Assembly (NCBI GenBank): GCA_001783715.1
Contig: MFNF01000025.1
Coordinates: 1-34,170, forward strand
Source: Candidatus Lambdaproteobacteria bacterium RIFOXYD2_FULL_56_26
Lineage (GTDB): Bacteria > SAR324 > XYD2-FULL-50-16
Direction of reading: 5' to 3'
DNA length: 34,170 nucleotides
The translations under genes were made by a program, and so were the position numbers. Below the pieces are notes generated by a model. It ran no database searches, was not told the DNA's origin, and saw only the letters and a program-made list of their open reading frames with translations. How positions within the stretch are numbered: position 1 is the first letter of the stretch; the number at the start of each line of letters is the position of its first letter. Below are positions 19,309 through 27,436 of this stretch, piece after piece.

Positions 19309-19842
19309 ATGCGAACCAAATCCCTACTTCTAGTTCTCCTGCTCACCTTGGGTACCTCCACCTGGGCCTTTGGGGCAGAGAAATTTAAAATCGCCTACGT
19401 CAACATGCAGCTGGCCATCAACAACTCCAACGAAGGGCAGAAGGCCACCGAGTACCTCAAGGCCAAAGGCCAGGAAAAAGAAAAGGAATTCCGGGCCAAA
19501 GGCATGGACGTAAAGAAAAAGGAAGAGGCGCTGCAAGCCTCAATGATGCTTTCCGAAGAAGCGAGACAAAAACAGCAGGAAGACCTGGAACGGTTGAAAA
19601 ACTCGCTCCGTGAAGAGGTGCAAAAAGCCCAGGAGGAATACCGGCAGGAAGAGATGAAACACCTCCAACGGGTCAGCCAGGAAGTTTTGTTGGCCGTCAA
19701 AAAAATCGGCGAGCAAGGGAAATACGACTTGGTCATGGAAGCCAACCTTCGGCAAGCCTTGCTCTACACCCCCAGCGAAATCACCGACATCACCGATGAG
19801 GTGGTCAAAGAATACAACAAGATGAAATCCGGGGGGAAATAA
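19309..19842 (+). CDS. OmpH/Skp-family periplasmic chaperone
   Basis: Skp-like chaperones hold unfolded outer-membrane proteins in the periplasm and pass them to the BAM machine. The 177-residue protein has a signal peptide (1-22, ending near FGA), a conserved start of the mature part 'KFKIAYVNMQLAINNSNEGQ', a long charged helical arm (about 45-125, rich in Glu, Lys and Gln) and the C-terminal 'YDLVMEANLRQALLYTPSEITDITDEVV' that closes the body domain. Its place directly before fabZ-lpxA is the classical skp position. Only 3 bases separate it from fabZ. A TTGACA at 19228-19233 lies in the upstream gap, but I see no good -10, so the promoter is not called. Confidence 0.9.
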   Translation: MRTKSLLLVLLLTLGTSTWAFGAEKFKIAYVNMQLAINNSNEGQKATEYLKAKGQEKEKEFRAKGMDVKKKEEALQASMMLSEEARQKQQEDLERLKNSLREEVQKAQEEYRQEEMKHLQRVSQEVLLAVKKIGEQGKYDLVMEANLRQALLYTPSEITDITDEVVKEYNKMKSGGK

Positions 19843-19845
19843 CCG

Positions 19846-20295
19846 ATGCAAACCGTCTTGGGAATCAACGAAATCAAGAAGCGGCTGAAACACCGGTACC
19901 CCTTCTTGCTGATTGACCGGGTGATCGAGCTGGTGGAGGGGGAGTCCTGCACGGCCCTCAAAAACATCACCATCAACGAAGCGCTGTTCAACGGACACTT
20001 TCCCCAAATGCCGATTTTTCCTGGGGTCCTGATCGTTGAAGCTCTGGCCCAGACCGCCGGTATCGCCGGGTACAGCCTGCACAGTGATGCGGACAAGGAC
20101 CTGAGCTACTTTGCCGGGTTCGACAACGTTCGGTTTAAGGCCCCGGTGATCCCGGGAGACCAGTTGATCCTCAAGGCCAAGTTTTTGAAGAAAAAGCGCA
20201 ACATCTGGTTCATGTCCGGCGAAGCGTTTGTGGGGGACAAGTTGGTCACCACCGCCGAATTCACCTTGGCAACCGTAGCGCCCCCCAAGGAATAG
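19846..20295 (+). CDS. fabZ: (3R)-hydroxyacyl-ACP dehydratase FabZ
   Basis: Dehydrates beta-hydroxyacyl-ACP in fatty acid elongation and competes with LpxA for hydroxyacyl-ACP, hence its common placement next to lpxA. The 149-residue protein contains the hot-dog-fold catalytic segment 'NGHFPQMPIFPGVLIVEALAQTAG' spanning residues 49-72, with His51 and Glu65 as the expected catalytic pair, and the start 'IKKRLKHRYPFLLIDRV' typical of FabZ. It begins 3 bases after the skp-like gene and ends 3 bases before lpxA. Confidence 0.97.
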   Translation: MQTVLGINEIKKRLKHRYPFLLIDRVIELVEGESCTALKNITINEALFNGHFPQMPIFPGVLIVEALAQTAGIAGYSLHSDADKDLSYFAGFDNVRFKAPVIPGDQLILKAKFLKKKRNIWFMSGEAFVGDKLVTTAEFTLATVAPPKE

Positions 20296-20298
20296 GGC

Positions 20299-21069
20299 AT
20301 GATTCACCCCACTGCGATCATCGACAAGTCGGCGAAGATCCACGAGCGAGTCCAGATCGGTGCCTACACGACCGTCGGCCCGGAGGTGGAGATCTTTGCG
20401 GACTGCGAGATCAAGGCTCATGTGGCCATAGAAGGGCCAACCCAAATCGGCCCTCGCTGTCGGATCTTTCCCTTTGCCGCCATCGGCCTGGAGCCCCAGG
20501 ACAAAAAGTACCACGGCGAAAATTCCCTTTTGGTGATCGGCTCGGACAACCTGTTCCGGGAATACGTCACCCTCAACCGAGGTTCGGAGGCGGGCGGCGG
20601 GGTCACCAAGATCGGCGACCACAACTGGATCATGGCCTACTGCCATATCGCCCATGACTGCCAAATCGGCAGCCATACGGTGCTGGCCAACGGGACCACC
20701 TTGGGCGGCCATGTGGAAGTCGGGGACTATGCCGTGCTGGGCGGCCTGACCGCAGTGCACCAGTTTTGCCGGATCGGAAAATACGCTTTGACCGGCGGCC
20801 AATCGATGATCGCCCAGGATGCCGCCCCCTACATGATTGTCGCCGGAAACCGAGCCAAGGCCGCAGGACTCAACTTCGTGGGGCTGGAACGCAACGGTTT
20901 TTCCAAGGCTGACATCGAAGAGATCAACCAGATCTACCGGATTTTCTTTTTGAGCGGGCTGGCCAAGGACCCGGCCATCGAAAAGCTCCGGGCCGAACGG
21001 CCTGCCGGACCGAATTTGGACTTGTTCATCAACTTTATCAACAACTCCCAACGAGGCGTGATCCGCTAA
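20299..21069 (+). CDS. lpxA: Acyl-ACP:UDP-sugar O/N-acyltransferase LpxA
   Basis: First step of lipid A synthesis: transfers 3-hydroxyacyl from ACP to position 3 of UDP-GlcNAc (or to the 3-amino group of its 3-amino analogue). At 256 residues it shows hexapeptide repeats of the left-handed beta helix, then a helical C-terminus. Aligned by eye to E. coli LpxA, the key His residues are kept: H116 and H119 in CHIAHD (H119 = catalytic H125), H138 in GGHV (H144), H154 in VHQF (H160). Gly167 aligns with E. coli Gly173, the chain-length ruler position, which fits a long (about C14) acyl chain. It sits between fabZ and an oxidoreductase gene that may alter its sugar substrate. Confidence 0.96.
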   Translation: MIHPTAIIDKSAKIHERVQIGAYTTVGPEVEIFADCEIKAHVAIEGPTQIGPRCRIFPFAAIGLEPQDKKYHGENSLLVIGSDNLFREYVTLNRGSEAGGGVTKIGDHNWIMAYCHIAHDCQIGSHTVLANGTTLGGHVEVGDYAVLGGLTAVHQFCRIGKYALTGGQSMIAQDAAPYMIVAGNRAKAAGLNFVGLERNGFSKADIEEINQIYRIFFLSGLAKDPAIEKLRAERPAGPNLDLFINFINNSQRGVIR

Positions 21070-21073
21070 AGCC

Positions 21074-22084
21074 ATGAAAATAGCAGTAATCGGTTATGGA
21101 TACTGGGGTCCCAATTTGGTTCGCAACTTCTCTTGGGCACCCAACGCCCAGGTCAAGTATGTTTGTGACCTGGACGAAAAACAGTTGGCCCGGGTCAAGG
21201 GGATGTTCCCCAACGTGGAAAAAACCACCACCAACCTGCAAGAGGTCCTGGACGACCCACAAGTCGAAGCGGTAGCGATCAGCACCCCGGTGCGGACCCA
21301 CTTCCCCCTGGCCAAGGCGGCGCTGCTCAAGGGCAAGCATGTGATGGTCGAAAAGCCGATGACCGATTCGGTGGCCCAGGCCAAAGAATTGGTCAAGCTG
21401 GCAGACGACAAGGGCCTGACCTTGATGACCGACCACACCTTCCTTTACACCGGGGCGGTGCGCAAGATCAAAGCGCTGATCGATTCGGGGGATCTGGGGG
21501 AGCTTTATTACTTCGACAGCATGAGGGTCAACCTGGGGCTGTTCCAAAGCGATGTCAACGTGATCTGGGACTTGGCCCCCCACGACCTTTCGATCATGCT
21601 CTACCTGATCAACAAAAAGCCCACGGCGGTCAGCGCCACCGGGGTGGCCCATGTGGCCGGGCAGCCGGAAAACATCGCCTACATGAACGTCTTTTTCCAA
21701 GACAACACCATTGCCCATTTTAACGTCAACTGGCTCAGCCCGGTCAAGGTCCGGCAGATCCTGATCGGCGGCTCCAAAAAAATGGTCCTTTACGACGACA
21801 TGAACAACGCCGAGAAGGTCAAGGTCTATGACTCGGGGATTCAGGTCACCACCAAGGAAGAGGTTTACAAGGCGATGATCTCCTACCGCAACGGGGATGT
21901 TTACTCGCCCAAGCTGGACGGAGCCGAGGCCTTAGCCACCGAATGCCGCCACTTCCTGGAGTCCATCACCAACAAAACCAAGCCCCTTTCGGACGGTCAC
22001 TTTGGTTTGGAAGTGGTCAGGATCCTGGACGCTGCCCAACAGTCCATGGACAACCGGGGGGCGATTGTTGAGCTGGACCGGTAA
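21074..22084 (+). CDS. Gfo/Idh/MocA oxidoreductase, GnnA candidate
   Basis: An NAD(P)-dependent sugar dehydrogenase of 336 residues: Rossmann start 'IAVIGYGYWGPN' (3-14), the EKP motif (E93-K94-P95) and the active-site region 'WDLAPHDLS' (D166, H170). The closest look-alikes I know act on nucleotide sugars at C3 (WbpB/WlbA type). Its position between lpxA and lpxB is the one described for gnnA in Acidithiobacillus ferrooxidans, where GnnA oxidises C3 of UDP-GlcNAc and GnnB aminates it to UDP-GlcNAc3N, giving amide-linked lipid A. No GnnB-like aminotransferase lies in this window, so GnnA is a hypothesis. The alternative is another envelope sugar pathway. Confidence 0.85.
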   Translation: MKIAVIGYGYWGPNLVRNFSWAPNAQVKYVCDLDEKQLARVKGMFPNVEKTTTNLQEVLDDPQVEAVAISTPVRTHFPLAKAALLKGKHVMVEKPMTDSVAQAKELVKLADDKGLTLMTDHTFLYTGAVRKIKALIDSGDLGELYYFDSMRVNLGLFQSDVNVIWDLAPHDLSIMLYLINKKPTAVSATGVAHVAGQPENIAYMNVFFQDNTIAHFNVNWLSPVKVRQILIGGSKKMVLYDDMNNAEKVKVYDSGIQVTTKEEVYKAMISYRNGDVYSPKLDGAEALATECRHFLESITNKTKPLSDGHFGLEVVRILDAAQQSMDNRGAIVELDR

Positions 22085-22102
22085 CCGCCTTTTGGCTGCC
22101 CC

Positions 22103-23254
22103 ATGATTCGTTTGATGGTCATCGCCGGGGAGGCCTCCGGCGACCTGCATGGAGGGCATGTCCTAGGGCAACTCAAAACCCTGATCCCCGACCTGGAAGC
22201 CTTCGGCACCGGAGGCCCGCTCCTGGCCGAAGCCGGGGTCGAGCTTTATTACCGGGCCGAGGAAATGGCGGTCATCGGTTTCAAAGAAGTCCTCAAGAAC
22301 TACAGCTTTTACAAATCCATCTTCGACAAGATGGTCTCTTTGTTGGACCAACGAAGGCCGGATGCGGTTTTTTTGGTGGACTATGCCGGGTTTAACCTGC
22401 GGTTTGCCAAGGAAGCCAAAAAGCGGGGGATTCCGGTGGTCTTTTATGTGGCCCCCCAGGTCTGGGCCTGGAAGAAAGGGCGGATCAAAGAGATGAAAAA
22501 GGTGATCGACCACTTGATCGTCCTGTTCCCCTTTGAGGTCGAGTTTTTTGCCCAAGAAGGGATCCTGGCCCAATGTTTTGGCCACCCCCTGCTCGACATC
22601 GTCAAGCCCACCCAAAGCCGGGCAGACTTTTGTACCAAGATGCGGCTCGACCCCCAGAAAAAGCTGGTAGCCCTGTTGCCCGGCTCTCGACGTAACGAAG
22701 TGGCCAAGCACCTGCCGGTGTTGGTGGAAATGGCCAACCATTTGGCCCAACAGCTTCCGGGGGTTCAGTTTGTTTACCCCTTGGCCCCTACCGTGGCTTA
22801 TGAAGAGGTCCAGTCCATTTTGGGCCAAGTCCATGCCCCCCTGGCGCTCGCCCAAGGGGAGACCTACAACGCCGTAGCGGCGGCGGACTTTGCGGTGGTT
22901 GCTTCGGGCACCGCCACCTTGGAAACGGCGATCCTGGAAACCCCGCTTTTGATCTTTTACAAGGTTGCCGCCACTACCTACGCCATCGGCAAGTACCTCC
23001 TGGGAATCAAGGCCATTGGCTTGCCCAACATTATTTTGGGGGAATCGTTGGTCCCCGAGTTGGTGCAAAGCAATACCGACCCTAAAGTCATGGCCGACCT
23101 GGTTTACGGCTACCTCCAAGACCCGGCGGCCCATTCGGTGCTCAAGGCGCACCTCAAGCGGTTGCGGGAGAAATTGGGTCTGCCCGGAGCCTACCAAAAG
23201 ACCGCCCAAACCTTGGGCCAACTGCTTTTGGACCTCCAAAAAGACAAAGCATAA
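22103..23254 (+). CDS. lpxB: Lipid-A-disaccharide synthase
   Basis: Joins UDP-2,3-diacylglucosamine to lipid X to form the beta-1,6 disaccharide of lipid A, at the inner face of the inner membrane. The 383-residue GT19 glycosyltransferase shows 'IAGEASGDLHGG' (8-18), 'VDYAGFNLRFA', 'YVAPQVWAWKKGR', 'FPFEVEFFAQEG', 'GHPLLDI' and 'LLPGSRRNEV' in the expected order, and the C-terminal 'GTATLETAI' donor-binding motif. The length equals that of E. coli LpxB. It is the last gene of skp-fabZ-lpxA-oxidoreductase-lpxB, 18 bases after the oxidoreductase. The 169 bases after it hold no clear terminator. Confidence 0.96.
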   Translation: MIRLMVIAGEASGDLHGGHVLGQLKTLIPDLEAFGTGGPLLAEAGVELYYRAEEMAVIGFKEVLKNYSFYKSIFDKMVSLLDQRRPDAVFLVDYAGFNLRFAKEAKKRGIPVVFYVAPQVWAWKKGRIKEMKKVIDHLIVLFPFEVEFFAQEGILAQCFGHPLLDIVKPTQSRADFCTKMRLDPQKKLVALLPGSRRNEVAKHLPVLVEMANHLAQQLPGVQFVYPLAPTVAYEEVQSILGQVHAPLALAQGETYNAVAAADFAVVASGTATLETAILETPLLIFYKVAATTYAIGKYLLGIKAIGLPNIILGESLVPELVQSNTDPKVMADLVYGYLQDPAAHSVLKAHLKRLREKLGLPGAYQKTAQTLGQLLLDLQKDKA

Positions 23255-23423
23255 CTTGACCTTGGGGGACAGGTTTTTGCGGGCCACCAGTGAGAGATAG
23301 GCTTTCCTTTTTAAAAAAGAACAGGCTACAATCCTTCCCAATGGGAACAGCCCTTGCACGGCCTAATCTAGGCCAGGGCGCTTTTGCCTCAGGCCAAAAC
23401 CGATTCATCCGCACTGCTGGTCA

Positions 23424-23987
23424 ATGAAAAAAGGATTTTGCCGCACCTTGGGTCTTGCTCTTTTGCTGCTGGTCTTGGGCAGCATTTGCCTGGGTAGGGT
23501 TTCCTACGCCCAGGGGACCTACATGGGGGTCAACTTGGCAACCGGGCTGTACAACCAGCCGGAGGAAAAAGACCTGCAAAAGACCTCCCAAACCTTTGAC
23601 CTCAGCTTTGACCTCGCCCAATTTCGGATGGGCTACAACAAAGCCCAGTCTTACATGAACGCCAGCATTTACGAAAAGACCTGGGACATAAAGGTCACCG
23701 CCGAAACCTACTACGGTGCCTGGGTAATCGGCGTTCCCGAAGGGACCCATTTTTATGGGCTCTTGGGCCTGGGGTACCAGATCAACCAACTGAGCTTGGG
23801 CAACCAGGTGCCGGACCGGACCACCCAGGACTTGGCTTGGTTGATGGGCGGAGGTTTGCTTTTTGACTTGGACAGCCTCTTTTTGGGGGTCCAGTGGATG
23901 TACCTTTCGGGACGTTCGACCTTTAACGACATCACGGTCGCCACCGGTTCCAATCAGGTCCAATTGGCCCTCAGCATCCCCTTTTGA
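23424..23987 (+). CDS. Probable small outer-membrane beta-barrel protein, unknown function
   Basis: A 187-residue exported protein. Residues 1-29 form a signal peptide ending SYA. The mature part alternates polar and aromatic residues in strand-like stretches ('FDLSFDLAQFRMGYN', 'AETYYGAWVIGV', 'FYGLLGLGYQIN', 'LAWLMGGGLLFDL', 'LFLGVQWMYLSGR') and ends 'VQLALSIPF', a C-terminal Phe strand as in BAM-assembled barrels. I infer an 8-stranded barrel; no family is recognised. A TACAAT is present at about 23324, but no convincing -35 is seen. The next gene, a lipoprotein, starts 2 bases after its stop, so they are probably a pair. Confidence 0.62.
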   Translation: MKKGFCRTLGLALLLLVLGSICLGRVSYAQGTYMGVNLATGLYNQPEEKDLQKTSQTFDLSFDLAQFRMGYNKAQSYMNASIYEKTWDIKVTAETYYGAWVIGVPEGTHFYGLLGLGYQINQLSLGNQVPDRTTQDLAWLMGGGLLFDLDSLFLGVQWMYLSGRSTFNDITVATGSNQVQLALSIPF

Positions 23988-23989
23988 CG

Positions 23990-25639
23990 ATGAAACCAAA
24001 CCACCTTGTTCTACTGAGCCTGCTGCCCCTCTTGGCCCTGGCCGGAGGTTGCAAACGGGACAACCAGCTGACTACGGAGATCACCAACTCCGAACTGTTG
24101 CTGCCCTACGCCCGGTACCTCAAGATCGACAAGTCCTACACCGGACGGGTCGGGGGGGCGGTCAACCCGACCTTGCGCAGCTCCCAGGCTTTCAACACCG
24201 GTTACTGGGGTTGGAACGACACCACCGCCTATTTGTCCGGCTCTACCAGTCTGGTGGCCTTTGCCACTATCAGCCAACCCCTGCCCGACCAGTCCTTGGA
24301 GTTGAGCTACACCGTCCCCTTTGGAGACGGGACTTGGCCCAACAACTTTGTTTCCACCGGCGTATTGCGGCCCCTGGCCATCACCGGCTATACCTACAAA
24401 AGTTTTGACGCTTCCGGCACCGATGTCACCCCTACGGTACCCGACACCTACGAAGTCGGGTACGACACCCAAACCGGGGTGATCAGCACCGCCGTCTTGA
24501 CCAACTACACCTCGGCCGGGGTATTGAGCACCAAGTACGTTTACACCTTTGCCGCCGACCCCAGGGCCTACAGCGAATACTACCAAACCGGGCTCACCCT
24601 TTATTCGGGTACCAGCTTGAGTCTGGTCGGTTCCACCACCACCGCCATCGAATCGGCCTCGGTGGGCAGTAACCTGATCGAGACCTACACCTACAAAAAC
24701 TACGGTTCCGACGGGGCCTTGGGGGACTTTTCCACCAACAGCTTCGGTACTGCCAATGGGGCCACGGTGGTCAAAAAAGTGGTCACCAAAGGAACCTACT
24801 ACGATGCCACCACCGACATCTCGGCGGACACGATCCAAACTACCACCACCAGCTACTCCAGCGAAACCGCCGCAGTTTACAAGACCCAAACCACCGAATA
24901 CTTCAACGACCTGACCCAACGCACCCCGATCAGCACGGTCGAGGCCGGGTACACCGTCAGCGGCAGCACCGAGACCTTGGCGACCAAAACCGCTTCTTAT
25001 TACACCAGCGGATTTGAAACCACCAACATCTCCTATTCGGTGACCGCCGGTTCGGCCACCCCCAACCTGACGACCTTGACCACCCGCAACACCGCCGGGA
25101 GGCCCACCCAGGTGGTCAAGAAAAACAGCAGCGATGTGATCTATTACAAGGCGGTCTATACCTACGACACCACCGGCAGAGAAGCGACGGTGCGGATCTA
25201 TGACGTTTCCGCCACCGGCACCGAGACCTGTGCCTCCGGGAACTACGACATGGACTACCAAACCACCACCGACACCGCCGGAGCGACGATCTACATTCTC
25301 GCCAAAACCACCTACCCCTGTTCAGGTGCAGCCTTGAGCAGCACTCCCTCGGGCAAGACGGTGACCACCTACAATGTTTCTTTCCGGCCCACCTTGATCC
25401 AGGGGTACACCTATTCGGTCGGCGCTTTTGTCTTGACCAGCCAAACCGGCTACACCTACAACAGCGCCTTCCAGGTGACCAAACAACAAAACTACACCGT
25501 CGCCTTGGGGTTGGCCACCGCCGGTGGTTATACCAGCTACAACTATGACAGCAACGGCTTTTTGACCTCCACGGTCAGCTACAGCTCCAGCGGCAGCCAA
25601 AACGCCGCCTACGTTGCCTACACCTATACCTACAAGTAA
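23990..25639 (+). CDS. Lipoprotein with YD-repeat-like Tyr/Thr-rich beta repeats
   Basis: A 549-residue secreted lipoprotein. The signal peptide ends in 'LALAGGC', with Cys21 as lipid attachment and Lys at +2, consistent with the outer membrane. The mature protein is very rich in Thr, Ser, Tyr and Gly, in short repeated strands. Several segments resemble RHS/YD repeats: 'YEVGYDTQTG', 'YTYDTTGREATV' near residue 391 and 'YNYDSNGFLTS' near residue 517, with many 'YTY/YTYK' strands between. No RHS core protease motif or toxin domain is seen, and the protein ends in a run of such strands. The ATG at 23990 is chosen over a TTG 6 bases upstream. Its repetitive composition could suit a filamentous or shell-like surface protein; function unknown. 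Confidence 0.7.
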   Translation: MKPNHLVLLSLLPLLALAGGCKRDNQLTTEITNSELLLPYARYLKIDKSYTGRVGGAVNPTLRSSQAFNTGYWGWNDTTAYLSGSTSLVAFATISQPLPDQSLELSYTVPFGDGTWPNNFVSTGVLRPLAITGYTYKSFDASGTDVTPTVPDTYEVGYDTQTGVISTAVLTNYTSAGVLSTKYVYTFAADPRAYSEYYQTGLTLYSGTSLSLVGSTTTAIESASVGSNLIETYTYKNYGSDGALGDFSTNSFGTANGATVVKKVVTKGTYYDATTDISADTIQTTTTSYSSETAAVYKTQTTEYFNDLTQRTPISTVEAGYTVSGSTETLATKTASYYTSGFETTNISYSVTAGSATPNLTTLTTRNTAGRPTQVVKKNSSDVIYYKAVYTYDTTGREATVRIYDVSATGTETCASGNYDMDYQTTTDTAGATIYILAKTTYPCSGAALSSTPSGKTVTTYNVSFRPTLIQGYTYSVGAFVLTSQTGYTYNSAFQVTKQQNYTVALGLATAGGYTSYNYDSNGFLTSTVSYSSSGSQNAAYVAYTYTYK

Positions 25640-25642
25640 CTC

Positions 25643-25675
25643 CCCCCTCCTCTTGCCAAGCTTTGAAGGAGGGGG
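25643..25675 (+). terminator. Inverted repeat after the YD-like lipoprotein gene
   Basis: CCCCCTCC (25643-25650) and GGAGGGGG (25668-25675) form an 8-bp GC-rich stem with a 17-base loop, starting 3 bases after the stop codon. No T-run follows on either side, so this is either a weak or factor-assisted terminator or an mRNA 3'-end stabiliser. Confidence 0.4.
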
Positions 25676-25738
25676 TATGATCAAAAACGTAGCCTCCTCT
25701 TTGAGAGGTGATTCATTCTCGTTATTTTAAGGAGCAAG

Positions 25739-26416
25739 ATGGAACCAATGACCGCCTATTCCCACCCTGTTGTGGCCGCTATGGCCCCCACTTCCGAGCG
25801 AATGGCGTTTTTGCGTAAAATCTACGGCCTGCTGGCCTTGAGCACCTTCATGGCCGCAGGGGCGGCTTTTATGACGGTGAGCAACGAGGCCTTTCTGGCC
25901 ACCGTGGCGCAAAACCAGATGCTCTTTTTTGCCTTGGAAATCGGAGCGATCTTTTTCACCTTCTGGGCCCGGAAAAAAGAAACCCTGGGGTTGGTTGCGC
26001 TGTTCAGCTTCACCACCCTGACCGGGGTCACCATCGCACCGGTGCTGCTCATTTATACCGGTGCCAGCGTAGTCAACGCCGCCTTGATGACCGGGATCGT
26101 GTTTGTGGGCCTCTCGGTTTATACCGTAGCCTCCAAAAAAGACTTCACCTTCATGGGCGGGATGTTGACCACCGGATTGATCGTGTTGGTGGTTGGTGGT
26201 CTGCTCAACCTCTTTTTCTTCCACAGCTCGGGGACTTCCTTTTTGTTCAGCGCCTTTGGGGCAATGTTGTTCAGCGGGTTCATCGTTTTTGACACCTTCA
26301 ACATCCTCAACCGCTACCCGACCGATGAATACATCTCGGCGACCTTGACGTTGTACTTGGATGTCTTGAACCTCTTCTTGTCTCTCTTGCGCCTCTTTGG
26401 CGGCAACAGGGACTAA
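25739..26416 (+). CDS. BAX inhibitor-1 / YccA family membrane protein
   Basis: A seven-helix membrane protein of 225 residues of the BI-1 (TMBIM) family; the Bacillus member YetJ is a pH-sensitive Ca2+ leak channel. Conserved landmarks: 'FLRKIYGLLALSTFMAAGAA' as TM1 entry, 'IVFDTFNIL' with D185 and 'LYLDVLNLFLSLLRLFG' with D208. D185 and D208 correspond by position to the di-aspartyl pH sensor of YetJ (D171/D195), so the gating pair appears intact. The ATG at 25739 has a strong AAGGAG site. It is followed by a hairpin and then by a Na+/Ca2+ exchanger gene, suggesting a shared calcium theme. Confidence 0.9.
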   Translation: MEPMTAYSHPVVAAMAPTSERMAFLRKIYGLLALSTFMAAGAAFMTVSNEAFLATVAQNQMLFFALEIGAIFFTFWARKKETLGLVALFSFTTLTGVTIAPVLLIYTGASVVNAALMTGIVFVGLSVYTVASKKDFTFMGGMLTTGLIVLVVGGLLNLFFFHSSGTSFLFSAFGAMLFSGFIVFDTFNILNRYPTDEYISATLTLYLDVLNLFLSLLRLFGGNRD

Positions 26417-26428
26417 GACTAATCCAGT

Positions 26429-26446
26429 GCCCACCCGAGGGTGGGC
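26429..26446 (+). terminator. Hairpin between BI-1 gene and exchanger gene
   Basis: GCCCACC and GGTGGGC pair as 7 bp around a CGAG tetraloop, 12 bases after the BI-1 stop codon, followed by CTTTCC. The T-run is short, so it may terminate only part of the transcripts and let some read into the exchanger gene. Confidence 0.5.
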
Positions 26447-26473
26447 TTTCCCCCCACCCTTACCCCAAAAAAT

Positions 26474-27436
26474 ATGGATCTGTTGCAATGGGCCTTGCTG
26501 GCCGGAGGGCTGGTAGCCTTGACTTTGGGCGGAGAATTGTTGGTCCGTGGTGCCTCTCGTTTAGCGGTACGGCTAGGGATCACTCCTTTGGTGATCGGCT
26601 TGACCATCGTAGCCTACGGGACCAGCGCCCCGGAACTGGCGGTCAGCGTCACCGCCGGACTGGCCGGCAATGCGGACTTGGCGGTGGCCAACGTGGTGGG
26701 CAGCAACAGCTTCAATGTCCTTTTTATTTTAGGGGTTTGTGCCTTGATTGCCCCCTTGGCGGTCCAGCGACAGTTGATCCGGCTGGATGTGCCGGTCATG
26801 TCGGCCGCTTCGATCTTGATGATAGTTTTCGCCTGGAATGGCCAAATCAACGCTATCGAAGGGGTGATCTTTGTCGTTTTGGCAGTCGCCTATACCTGGT
26901 GGCTGATCCGTCTTTCCCGTTCCGAACCGGACCAAGGAGAAGCGGAGCCGGAGGAAGGGGGCTTTTGGCTGGAACACCGACTGTGGGGCCAATTGCTGCT
27001 GATTGCGGCAGGCATCGGTACCCTGACCTTGGGTTCCGGTTGGTTGGTGGACGGCGCTACGGCCTTGGCTCGCAGTTTGGGGGTCAGTGATGCCTTGATC
27101 GGCCTGACCATTGTCGCCGCCGGGACCTCCCTGCCCGAATTGATGACCAGCCTGGTGGCCACCTACAAAGGACAGAGGGACATCGCCGTTGGCAACGTGG
27201 TGGGCAGCAATATCTTCAACATCCTGTTTATCTTGGGGGTTTCTTCGATCATCACCCCGGGCGGGCTCAATGTCGGAGAGCACATGTTGGCCTTTGACAT
27301 GCCGGTGGCGCTGATCGCCGCCTTGGCTTGTCTGCCGATCTTTATCACCGGTGCCAGGATTGCTCGTGGGGAAGGGGCTTTGTTTTTGGGGGCTTATCTG
27401 GCTTACTTGGGGTACATGATCTACCCCTACCTCTAG
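26474..27436 (+). CDS. Na+/Ca2+ exchanger of the CaCA family (YrbG-like)
   Basis: A 320-residue inner-membrane antiporter with two inverted alpha repeats: the first with GTSAPELAVS (49-58) and 'NVVGSNSFNVLFILG' (73-87), the second with GTSLPELMTS (217-226) and 'GNVVGSNIFNILFILG' (240-255). The two GTS-x-PE motifs supply the Glu residues (E54 and E222) that bind Ca2+ in this family. An acidic loop (148-162) separates the halves. About ten TM segments. The ATG at 26474 begins right before TM1; the frame is open 33 bases further, but into the preceding hairpin. Its TAG stop shares CTAG with the stop of the convergent cheX. Confidence 0.92.
   Translation: MDLLQWALLAGGLVALTLGGELLVRGASRLAVRLGITPLVIGLTIVAYGTSAPELAVSVTAGLAGNADLAVANVVGSNSFNVLFILGVCALIAPLAVQRQLIRLDVPVMSAASILMIVFAWNGQINAIEGVIFVVLAVAYTWWLIRLSRSEPDQGEAEPEEGGFWLEHRLWGQLLLIAAGIGTLTLGSGWLVDGATALARSLGVSDALIGLTIVAAGTSLPELMTSLVATYKGQRDIAVGNVVGSNIFNILFILGVSSIITPGGLNVGEHMLAFDMPVALIAALACLPIFITGARIARGEGALFLGAYLAYLGYMIYPYL

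Noticed and set aside
19540-21075. Minus-strand ORF of 511 codons
   Set aside because: Antisense across skp, fabZ and lpxA; low-complexity shadow composition.
24011-25261. Glycine- and valine-rich minus-strand ORF
   Set aside because: It is the antisense of the Thr/Tyr-rich lipoprotein codons (ACC read as GGT), which explains the Gly/Val richness.
25701-25728. TTGAGA / TATTTT promoter before the BI-1 gene
   Set aside because: The implied start site would fall at or inside the ribosome-binding site, leaving no usable leader.
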